From the NCBI GenBank assembly GCA_914767715.1, contig OU612068.1:28830001-28894000 (forward strand): a stretch of 64,000 nucleotides of DNA, given 5' to 3'. A program made the translations under genes and the position numbers. The stretch's first letter is position 1; every line of letters starts with the position of its first letter. Origin of the DNA: Membranipora membranacea (Eukaryota; Bryozoa; Gymnolaemata; Cheilostomatida; Membraniporidae). The notes beneath the pieces were generated by a model. That model had not been told where the DNA came from and searched no databases. It worked only from the letters and a program-made list of their open reading frames with translations. Of the stretch, positions 53,056 through 62,682 are shown one piece after another.

Positions 53056-53059
53056 GTTC

Positions 53060-56000
53060 TTACTTTGTCAGGAGAAGTATCAGCTTCTGCACTGGTCTTG
53101 TTCTCAATATAGGGTTACCCTTCCTCTTACCAGCCTCAGTTATTTGACATGGGCTAGAAATCCTCACTGTAGCTGACCTCACTAGGTTATCTGTTCCAAC
53201 TTTGGTTGTGTCAACCACTCCCATTGTCCATTGTCCTCGATCAGCATTTTCGTCTACAACTGCCACCACATCTCCCACCTTCAGGTTTGCGCAAGGAGAG
53301 GTCCACTTTTGTCGAGTTTCAACTTTTGCTAGGTAGTCCTTCCAATGGCTCCAAAACTCTTCCGCGAACTGTTGAGTTTTCTTGTACATGTTTCTTCCGT
53401 AGACTTCTTGATTGGTAATTTCGCCTTCTGATTTGTGGTTTGCCATGTTTGATTTCATGGTAAGAAGGTGGTTTGGAGTTATAATTCCTTCGTCCGGGTC
53501 GCTGAGGCTTGTGCATGTCAGAGGCTTACCGTTTAGAATGCTGGAGACCTCAAACATAGAGGTTCTGAGTGCCGCTGTATCCATTCTACCTGAGAACCTA
53601 CCTTTCATTTTGTTGAACACATTGCGTATTGTTCTGATTCCCCTCTCCCAAACCCCACCTTGGTGACTAGCGCCTGGAGGGTTCGTCTTGAATGTAATCC
53701 TTCGCTCAAGAACGTGTTTTGCTCCCATGAAGTTAGTTCCGTTGTCTGAGAAGATTGTTGCGACCGGGCCTCTGATACTCTCTAAACACCTCAAAGCCTG
53801 GATAAAGCTCTCTGTTGATAAATCGTTCACCACATCGATGTGAATTGCTCTTGAGTAGAAGCACGTAAAAATGACACTCCACCGTTTCAGTTCTGTGCGT
53901 CGCTCCTTCACCATGAAGTGACCAAATGTATCTATTCCGATGTGAGTAAACGGCGGGCTAGGTTGAATTCTTTCCTTTGGCAACAAACCCATCTGCTGCT
54001 GCAATGGCATGCCTCTCAGCCGCTTGCAGGTGATACACGATCTTATTTGTGACTTGATCAGACTCTGGGCATTTATGACATAAAAGCCAGCTTGTCTCAG
54101 TGCGGATTGAGTAAAAATCCTCCCCTGGTGCTTCACTGTGTCGTGGTAGTGTCTGATGAGTAAGGTAGCCAGGTGACTTGCCTTGCTCACCAATGCTGGT
54201 CTTAACTCCTTCTCTGTAAGAGCTGATGTGGGGCGCGCTCTACTGCCTACTCTTAATATCCCTCTGTCATCAAGATAGGGTGACAGTTGACGTATTTTGC
54301 TGTCCTTACTAATGTGGCGACCAGCTTGAATAGAGTCTATTTCCGACTCAAAGTGTTTTCTCTGATCGAGTTTGATGAGTAGTTCCTCTGTCTCCTGCAA
54401 ATCTTGGCCTGATAACGGTTGAAGTTTCCATATAGGTTTCTGTTTATCCTTCGCTCTTTTGCTGATCAGACGTAGCTGGGTAACGCCTTTGATGATACTG
54501 CTCCACTTTGAAAAATTTTCCATTTTGATGCCTTGGTTGACTTGGGTAGCATTCACGGTGACGGTCTTGCGCAACTCTGGATGGGTTGATGGGATATCAA
54601 AACTGTTGGGTTGCTGTGTTAGCTCATCTTTTAGATCTACTTTCCATAAGAACTCGGGGCCAGTGAACCACCTGGAGTCACCCAGTTGGTGAACTGTGCT
54701 ACCTCTTGAGGCTATGTCGGCAGGATTAGTAGTACCGGCTATGTGGTTCCATTGTTGAGGTTCTGTCGACTTCCTGATCTGAGTTACTCTGTTTGTCACA
54801 TAGGGCGAGAATTTAGTAGTTTCGTTCTTGATATATCCTAGCACAATGGTGCTGTCAGACCAGAAGTAAGTGGCATCGATCTCAATGTCTAGTTCTTCCT
54901 TCAGTTTCATGTGAAGTTTGGTAGCTACGACAGCGCCTTGAAGCTCCATCCTTGGTATAGTCGGGGGCTCTATTGGTGCTACCCTAGCCTTTGATAAAAT
55001 CAATGAGCAGTGTACCTTATCAGCAGCATCAACGAACCTGATATACGAGCATGCTCCATATCCATCCTCGCTGGCGTCACTGAAGTGATGCAGTTCTGCT
55101 CGTTTGATATTTCCAAAATAATTTGGCTTTATACAGCGGTCGACACGAATACTATCAATAGTCTCCAATTGCTGAATCCAGTTTTTCCATCTTGTGGTCA
55201 GCTGTGTGTTGATAGGGTCGTCCCAGTCGAGGCCTAGTCTGCAAGTTTCCTGTAGGATATTTTTTCCCAGCAGTGTGAAGGGTGACACAAGTCCTATGGG
55301 GTCGTACACCTGTGCCACGGTTGAGAGAATTCCTCGTCTTGTGAATGGTTTGATATTGATGTTGCTGGTGAAGCACAGTTGATCTGTTTTCAGGCACCAG
55401 CTCACTCCCAGTGTCCTTTGAGTTGGTACTATGCTGTTAAACGAACTTGCTTCAGCTTCTTTCTCAGAATCTGGTAAGTCGGCAAGCACCTCTGCTTTGT
55501 TACTGACGAACTTGTGTAACCTCAGATTTCCTTTGCTGCACATCTCTCGAGTTGTGCTGATTAGGTCTCTTGCAGACTGAACATTTTCAGTACTGATTAT
55601 TCCGTCGTCCACATAAAAGTTGTCGTTCAAGAAGCTAGCTGCTTCCCTGGACAGAGCTATGTTGTCTTGAGCTAATTTTCTTAGACCGAAAGTAGCTACC
55701 CCTGGTGAAGAGGTAGCTCCGAAAATATGTACTTTCATGCGGTATGTCTTGATAGTTGTCAGGTCGTCGTCGTACCATAGAAATCTGAGAAAATCTCTGT
55801 GCTCTGGGGTAACTCTAAAATTGTAAAACATGGACTCTACATCACATGTAACTGCTACCTTTCCAGTACGAAAACGGCAGAGAATTCCTAGCAGGTTGTT
55901 GAGTTGATCAGGTCCGGTCAGCAAAAGGTTGTTCAGACAGGTGTTGGCATATTTGGCGCTTCCATCAAACACGACTCGCAGTTTACGCTTTTTAGGGTGA

Positions 56001-56668
56001 AGAACGCCAAAATGTGGGATGTACCAACATTTACCATCTCCGGGCACATCTGTTCCTGGAATTTCTTCTGCAAATCCTTTGTCCAGCAGCATGCTCATGA
56101 ATGCCCTATAATCTTGTTGATAGGTTTGGTCCTTTTGCAGCTTATTTTTCAGCAGCTTTAGTCTCTGTTCTGCCTGATGTCGGTTGTTTGGTAGGATTGG
56201 TGTTGATTTAAAAGGCAGCGGCATCACATAACTTCCGTCGTCGTCCTGAAATATCCCGTCATTAAGAATTTCTAGAAACTTCAAATCTTGTTGAGACATT
56301 GGTTTGCCTCCAGGGTCTTCGAAGTCTTGTTCTACTATTGGGAACAGTTTTCCGTCGGTCTTGTAGCTTGACACCAACTTGTTCCTTAGCTTTCCGCCAC
56401 AGAGTGTCCAGCCAAACTTTGTTTTACAAGCTGTTGTTTCTCCAGGCTCTCCACGCATTGTGAGTATAGGTGTAATGATCTCTGGGCTGTCTTTGCCAAT
56501 CATGAGACCAAAAGGGATATCTAGTTGTGGGGGAAGGTGATTAGCAATAGATCTCAGGTGAGAAATTTTGCTGCATAAAATAAACATAATACAAATTTCA
56601 CTATATTGAGGGAAGCCCACTTTTATGTTGATAACAAAAATATGATAGACTGTTATTTTAACCTGCAT
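53060..56668 (-). CDS. BEL/Pao LTR-retrotransposon pol polyprotein (5'-truncated)
   Basis: 1202 codons, uninterrupted. Residues 45-95 keep the end of the aspartic protease (PPQLDIPFGLMIGKD, then FGWTLCGG). Reverse transcriptase spans about 180-360: RVVFDGS, CDVESMF, and the catalytic YVDD at 352-355. The Pao-type RNase H has D531 (FSDAS), E575 (RMELQGA), D605 (WSDST) and D651. The integrase has an HHCC finger (RHYHDTVKH, then CITCK), D913, D975 (FSDNGTNF) and E1008 (HQGGVWERG), then the C-terminal DUF5641-like domain (ADRGQWTMGVV). The D975-E1008 gap of 33 is shorter than I expect for BEL/Pao, suggesting an internal deletion. Gag and the protease active site are missing; residues 1-35 read as intergenic sequence, so the annotated start is not the natural one. 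Confidence 0.88.
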   Translation of the reverse strand: MQVKITVYHIFVINIKVGFPQYSEICIMFILCSKISHLRSIANHLPPQLDIPFGLMIGKDSPEIITPILTMRGEPGETTACKTKFGWTLCGGKLRNKLVSSYKTDGKLFPIVEQDFEDPGGKPMSQQDLKFLEILNDGIFQDDDGSYVMPLPFKSTPILPNNRHQAEQRLKLLKNKLQKDQTYQQDYRAFMSMLLDKGFAEEIPGTDVPGDGKCWYIPHFGVLHPKKRKLRVVFDGSAKYANTCLNNLLLTGPDQLNNLLGILCRFRTGKVAVTCDVESMFYNFRVTPEHRDFLRFLWYDDDLTTIKTYRMKVHIFGATSSPGVATFGLRKLAQDNIALSREAASFLNDNFYVDDGIISTENVQSARDLISTTREMCSKGNLRLHKFVSNKAEVLADLPDSEKEAEASSFNSIVPTQRTLGVSWCLKTDQLCFTSNINIKPFTRRGILSTVAQVYDPIGLVSPFTLLGKNILQETCRLGLDWDDPINTQLTTRWKNWIQQLETIDSIRVDRCIKPNYFGNIKRAELHHFSDASEDGYGACSYIRFVDAADKVHCSLILSKARVAPIEPPTIPRMELQGAVVATKLHMKLKEELDIEIDATYFWSDSTIVLGYIKNETTKFSPYVTNRVTQIRKSTEPQQWNHIAGTTNPADIASRGSTVHQLGDSRWFTGPEFLWKVDLKDELTQQPNSFDIPSTHPELRKTVTVNATQVNQGIKMENFSKWSSIIKGVTQLRLISKRAKDKQKPIWKLQPLSGQDLQETEELLIKLDQRKHFESEIDSIQAGRHISKDSKIRQLSPYLDDRGILRVGSRARPTSALTEKELRPALVSKASHLATLLIRHYHDTVKHQGRIFTQSALRQAGFYVINAQSLIKSQIRSCITCKRLRGMPLQQQMGLLPKERIQPSPPFTHIGIDTFGHFMVKERRTELKRWSVIFTCFYSRAIHIDVVNDLSTESFIQALRCLESIRGPVATIFSDNGTNFMGAKHVLERRITFKTNPPGASHQGGVWERGIRTIRNVFNKMKGRFSGRMDTAALRTSMFEVSSILNGKPLTCTSLSDPDEGIITPNHLLTMKSNMANHKSEGEITNQEVYGRNMYKKTQQFAEEFWSHWKDYLAKVETRQKWTSPCANLKVGDVVAVVDENADRGQWTMGVVDTTKVGTDNLVRSATVRISSPCQITEAGKRKGNPILRTRPVQKLILLLTK

Positions 56669-56721
56669 TCACCTTCCCGAAATAATTCTTGGGTTATGCC
56701 AAAGACACATGAGCGTCAGAA

Positions 56722-56752
56722 GGGGTGCTCAGGGTGTTCAAGTGAGCACCCC
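56722..56752. repeat. Perfect 10-bp hairpin
   Basis: GGGGTGCTCA and TGAGCACCCC form a perfect stem around 11 nt, just right of the BEL/Pao ORF. No run of T follows and no function is assigned. Confidence 0.7.
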
Positions 56753-56759
56753 TTGGGAG

Positions 56760-59700
56760 GTTTAAAAATTTTTTATTAACAATTGGAGTTTTTTATCCTT
56801 GTCAGTGTCAGAGGAACTCCTTGTAGCCAATAACAGGGCCAATTATTTTGCCCTGTTGTTGTTGTTGCCCAATCAACATAAATTCTTAATATTTCATCTG
56901 ATCAATTATCTACATGTATAAAACTTTTATAAAAAAAAAAGTTGTGTGAGAGAAGAAGATGTGTGAGCATAGTGTAGTTACTGGCGCTAAATAACTATCT
57001 CAGGCGAACACAGACATCCCAAAGGCTCGATTCTCTGGCCCTCATTAACATCCACTGCTCTGATGAGGTAGACGTGGGCCAGGTAATCGATTCCTTTTTC
57101 AGGCTACACAGCAGAAAACTGGAGCTGGGTACGATTGTACCATTCTGCAACGCCAATGACTAATAATCAATCAAATAAGGCCTAATAAAAAATGGTCTTG
57201 CAGGTGCAAGAATGCTGTATGTATTTACTGGTAGTTCACTAAGTACCCTTTGGTCTGTTTTTAATCCAACCATTTTTTTAATTTGTTCACGAATAAACTA
57301 TCTAACTAGGCTACTACCAGGGAACTTAGTGTCTTCTTTTATCACTAGAACTTTCAATCGGGCCCCGGGCAAGAGGCTGTTGCTGTTAAATATTTCCGGT
57401 ATCATGCTTGGTGTTGCTCATCCATAAAAGTTGGCTGGTATGTACCAGAATGTCTCTTTTTGGGTCTCGAATTTCAAAAAGTTTCTGTCGACGGGAGGCC
57501 GCTTGGGCGCCCCTCCCGCACCCTCCCCGCTTACACATGCCACTAACTACTCCACAGCTAAAAGGACCACCCCATGGTAAATCCTTCTGACGCCCATGCA
57601 AAGACACAGACGATGGCGAAAAGGATATGTGCTTCTTACTCTGAGCAGAGGCCAAGATTACAGATTACATACCACATCATTTTTATATAACCCTAGGAAT
57701 TGTACCCATCCAAATGTTGTTTGAATTTTGAAGTTCTCTGAAAAATAAAATCCTATTAAAACATTTCTTACTGAGTTGGAGTTGGAATCTAAAACCCTTT
57801 ACAACACTCAAAATGATGATTGGGAAGTCAAATAAGTGGCCAGCAACAATTGGGCTGTAACTGTGCAATTCATAAGGGAAGTTGGATGTTTTTTAATGAT
57901 TGCGTTCACTCAAGCCTGATTTCATCTCTGTGGAAATACCGGTGCTATATTTCTTTGCTGGTGTGCAGTGCATTTGACCTGTAATCTTTATAGTTGGTCA
58001 GTGTACACTCTAACCACAGCCTGTACGAAAACCCCTTAGCTTATTATATATTTCTATTGCATTCAACCTACATGTAATTCATATTTTTATGCTTTTCTTT
58101 ATTTCAATTGTAATTAATCTATGTAGTAGTTGTTAGAAATAAAACTCTCTGCTCTTCAACGTTACGAATATCATATATGTATTCGTCTTTTTAAAGAGAC
58201 AGTGATAAGAAAAACAAATTAGGCTTATGGTATTTGGTTGATAAATTTAAGCAAAGAAAAATTTCAGAAAAAATATCATGACACTAGGAAGCATAATGCT
58301 TTTATACAGAGTTTGTTAGGGGAGAACACAAACCGGGCTGCAAGCTTTGAAACTAGATGAGAATAGTCGGCGGAAACAATCTCATAAAGTCGATCAAGAT
58401 TTGTAAAATTACTCATAACGAAGTAAACCTCATATTGAAATGAGCTGAGCTCTTATGAGAAGGTCGAACATTATGGGTCGAAATCACATTTAAGCAGATT
58501 TTAGAGGTATACCGTGTATAAAAGTTTAGAGTAAGTGTGGTAGAGGTATTTTGACCTCCAAGCCCTTGTGAGTTGGACCAATTACTTGGCCATCTAAAAC
58601 TTGAAAATATTTGACACTTTTTCAATCTATACAGAATATCACATCAATGTACTTTGGTTTAGTTCATTGATCACATTTATGTATGTAGGCTTATTGGTCA
58701 TTGTAACAGAGGAATACAAAAGCGGGGGAGTTGTCTTCTCTTGCTTTTAGACGAGACAACTTTTAGTTTCCTTGGTAATGTCTATTGAAACTGAAGAGAC
58801 GTAACGTAAGTCAAGCTCTCCCTATTGCCACTACTATAGAAAGTTCTCAGCTTCAGTGTTCTAATCTACAACCTTGATCGATCAATTCCAAAATCTTAAC
58901 TTGTGTGGATCTATACGGACTCCATTGGAACTGTACGTCGTGTTGAGAAGAAATGATATATAATGCCATTAAAAAGTATCCAAAAGAAAACATGTAAGCA
59001 CTCACAAAGCTGATGTCTTAGAGCAATTCGATGAATCGTGTATTGGTAAAACTAGTCTGCAAGAGCAAGACAAGCATCTTTAGTCACTGGTATGTATCAT
59101 GCCCTGTAGGAACGATGTCCAGCTCTCAGCCTAGGTGAGAACACTAATTATACAAGGTGGCTCAATTTCAACTGTTGAAAAAATAAACGTGATTTTACTG
59201 GATTTTTTTCAGTCTGCTGGTTTCTCTGGCTATCGTTTATTAATCACCATTTGAAACCCAGGCTAGAGGACACCTCCGTATTTAGTGGTTACATGTCTAT
59301 CCACAGCTTTATTTTTCTTCCAATGATCACTTAAGTCACCCTATTAATGTTTATTCAGCAGACGTAAGGGTGTGGTCACTTTAGCATTGAGCCAATAAAC
59401 AGAAAATTTTGCTTCAATCAACCATGTTCGTTGAATAAAAATAGCATGTAACAACCATCAACAACCTAATATGTGGTGCACCTGGCATTGCTACACCAAT
59501 GCTTTTGAGCAGTTCACTAAACAATATGACAACTTACAGTAATCAATGACATCACTATCATACAACAAAAGCGAGGAGGATCACCAGAATGAGATTTGAC
59601 CATCACAATAATTATGATAGCAGTAATACAGTACCATGAAGAATCAACAATCGGCAATTTGTAGCACTGAAAAGAAATTTTGCCATTTCCATAATGATGA

Positions 59701-59840
59701 TAGCAGTAATAATAACAAGGCCGCGATCATTCCCCATCTTTATTACTATCAATAAAATTTGATACTCACAATGTTCAATTCCATTACCAACTTCTACACT
59801 AAAACGCCGGCAACAGCATATTTTTATATTACCACTTGCC
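56760..59840. other. Interior of the 15-kb element, nothing recognised
   Basis: No coding feature. 57490-57540 is locally GC-rich with a GGGAGG/CCTCCC pairing. 58732-58765 carries an imperfect AGTTGTC-type hairpin (AGTTGTC and GACAACT around about 20 nt). Confidence 0.35.
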
Positions 59841-59844
59841 CCAA

Positions 59845-61508
59845 ACATATAACAAGAACGAAGATGAAGAACCCTGTTTATCACAGATGTTCAAGATGAG
59901 AACAAGTCAAAAGGAGAGCTGCACTCCTTGTCACACATGGTATGAAACTCCCCCAGAGGAGTATAAAATACTCATGAGGAAAGGTTTTCATTAAGCATCG
60001 TCGTTTATGGCTAGCCAACATTTACCCTACCTCATAAGTATACCTTAACTCACGTCGGCTAGAAATATTGAGGCACCTCCAAACCATCAAAACTAACTGC
60101 TCTCTATCAATAAATGATGGAACAATCAGGTGGGTTGAAAGTGATCATAGTGAGAAAGAAGATCGTGAGCTTGGGTGAATTCATTAATCATGATGTACTC
60201 CAAGCTCAGTATGGCGGACTCAATACTTATGACAGATTCCAAACTCCAGATGGCAAATTCAATATTATGACTTATTCAAAACTATTGTCATTCATAACAC
60301 TCTCAATTTGACGCATGTAATTGGGATTCTTTGTTTCCGCAGATATCTATGATGACAGCCTGATTAATGACAGCTGAAATCAATGATGTCCATGGTATGA
60401 GGTGAACTGTGTGGTACAGAAAAAATTATATCTACATCTTTAAATAACTTAATTCAGTTTCTAGCTTTCCAATTATCAAGCGAGAATATGAAACAACTCG
60501 TGTAACTAATAGTATGTGAGCAGCTCGGTTTGCGCACTAACAGACAAACTTCTTGTGCTGAATTACAGAGTGTAAGCTACTGCTTGAGTTTTGATAGGTG
60601 TTGGAACGTACCGCAGATTGACCAGTTATTTCTAGGTCCTGGAAGGCGATCCAAAATCATATACCTGCCTCGAAAGTATGCACAAGGTCCTTCCAAATTC
60701 CAGTCTATATAACTAGCTAGCTAGGACTCAGGTTGAAAAAAGGCCTACAGAGGTTATACTAACACTAACAGTCACTATGAATTATAAGTTGATCCTGGAT
60801 TAGGTGTGAATGTTTTGGGAGACAGTGGTTAGCAAAGGAGTCTTTTACTCCTTGGTTAGAGTACATAAGAAGCACATAACCACACAGCCAGATATATGAG
60901 GTATACTTCAGTACCTGAACCTACACTTCACATCAATATTCCAACAATAAAATACTAGCCTGTATACATATTTATGTACAGAACTGGGTCAGAAATAACA
61001 ATAACCTAGTTAGTACCAGCACCAATAAGAATAACAAGTCAGAATTTTCCCTGTATTACCTGTTTTTTTGATAACTTTATCTCTTAATTCTGTCAGTGCA
61101 AATGGACACACATTCATCTTGAGCTGTCCTGTACAAGGAGTGTCTCAGTAGAGTGATGTGGCTCTCTCTCTTCACTCTCTCTCTCTCTCTCTTTCCACCT
61201 CATCTATCTTTGAGTTTGTGTATGGATAAAATTTACCTTTTCTTTTGCTTATTTAAATCAGTTTACTTTGGAATGAAGAAGGACTCTGCAGTATCACCCC
61301 AACATTTCACTCACTTATTAGATGATAAAACACAAGCTATTTGGAAATGGCCTCCCTTTGACCTTGACAAGGAATTGCTTTTCCTTTTCAGTATACTCTA
61401 ATCACCATAACAATAGAAGACAACTCCTAAAATTACGCAAATTCTAAACTAACATAATTACGCAAATTATTACGCGTAATACGGCAATTACGCAAATTCA
61501 CAAACCCG
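59845..61508 (-). repeat. Right terminal inverted repeat
   Basis: Reverse complement of the left arm. It keeps the empty site for mini-palindrome copy 8 at 61147-61153. Confidence 0.85.
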
Positions 61509-61517
61509 TAAGTCTAC
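61509..61517. repeat. Right 9-bp target-site duplication
   Basis: TAAGTCTAC, identical to 46550-46558. Confidence 0.75.
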
Positions 61518-61583
61518 TGTCCCTGTTCTGTATCTCAAAGGCCTTTTGCTTATTGCACAAACTGCAGAAGACATGTGAGTGCT

Positions 61584-61617
61584 TAGCCTGTATTGACAAG
61601 CTTGTCAAGACAGGCTA
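61584..61617. repeat. 34-bp palindrome between 9-bp direct repeats
   Basis: The centre TTGACAAGCTTGTCAA and arms TAGCCTGT/ACAGGCTA are palindromic with one mismatched pair. GTGAGTGCT flanks both sides (61575-61583 and 61618-61626). It looks like an insertion with a target duplication, of a different family from the CAGGGA copies. Confidence 0.8.
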
Positions 61618-61629
61618 GTGAGTGCTATA

Positions 61630-62680
61630 CTTACTATATTAGTATAGAAAGCCTGGCGAAAGAAAATGTGCTTGGACTCGGGTGCATAATATATAGATTA
61701 TGAATAAGGTCAAGGTTAGGCATGTGGATTTAAAGGTAAAGTGAAAGCGCAACTGCATATACACATGTAACGGTTTCACTTTGACACGATTGCTATTTTG
61801 AGATTGCAGTGTATATTTAAGGTAATAATATTGTGGATAATGAGGGGGGTACACGGGGATTAATCATAATTAGTCATTTCTGGTGACAAGCAAGACCATT
61901 GGCTGATCAGTGCAATTAGAGGCTGAGAATGGCATTGGTCTCAGCCTCTTACAGCCAGTCCACGTTGCGTTCTCAAGTGGTCAAGTGTGTTATATAAGAA
62001 ATTGTGATTGCAGACACCCATAAATAAAGTTGAATAGAATCCTATGATATAGCTATTGTTATGTTGGATCATCACACTTGGTATTATAGGATTTAATTAC
62101 AATGTTCAATTTCAATCTTGACAACGGTATCTAGGCAACCTCTGAAACCATAAATCATAACGTCAAAATCGACCAATGAGAGCTTGTATAATTTGAAGCG
62201 GATGAGTTGAAATCATTGTAACTGGGAGTTTTTGGATGACATCAGATGTATTTTCACCACTTTCCGATGCAATTTTTGGAAGGACAATCTATTGGGCATG
62301 TTTATCACACAATTACGCATCAGCACATCTGATTCCTATTAAAGAAAACTCACTACTGCTCCTCTTATTTCCAAAAAAAACAGGAGGAATTTGAATGCTG
62401 CTAACCTCATTTGAATTTGATATGGCTGGGTGATCGCTTTACATTGACTGGCCGTTATATACCGGTCGAGCCACTTTAAGGAGTATGCTTGGTGTAATTG
62501 CTTGTAATATTGTGTTGTATGGTGAACATTCAGCATCAGTCACATATAACTAACTGAAAGATGTGATAGATGTGATAGATGTGATAGATGTTGTAGAGAA
62601 ACATAACATTCAAAAAACTATGTTACAGGCAGCACCCTCTCTGCAAGCAGCTATAAGTATAAAAAAACATAAAGTCACAG
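61630..62680. other. Intergenic before the satellite
   Basis: AT-rich; a short GATGTGATA triplication lies at 62560-62590. No gene was recognised. Confidence 0.4.
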
Positions 62681-62682
62681 TG

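Larger units (their letters stand above)
46559..61508. mobile_element. 15-kb element with long terminal inverted repeats (Mutator-like architecture)
   Basis: The left end GGGGTTTGTGAATTTGCG (from 46559) and the right end, read inward from 61508 as CGGGTTTGTGAATTTGCG, start inverted repeats of about 1.65 kb. Both ends are bordered by the same 9-mer, TAAGTCTAC (46550-46558 and 61509-61517), a target-site duplication. A 9-bp duplication with long TIRs is typical of Mutator-like elements (established knowledge); other superfamilies with 8-9 bp duplications are possible. No transposase was recognised inside. The interior holds a LINE fragment, a BEL/Pao pol ORF and a foldback, so the element is either non-autonomous and later invaded or a composite. 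Confidence 0.7.

Noticed and set aside
52160-57700. LTR pair around the BEL/Pao ORF
   Set aside because: I compared sequence on both sides by eye and saw no direct repeat with TG...CA ends. A computed self-alignment could still find one.
46559-61508. Maverick/Polinton element
   Set aside because: Size and long TIRs fit, but there is no polymerase B, packaging ATPase or capsid gene, and the duplication is 9 bp rather than about 6.
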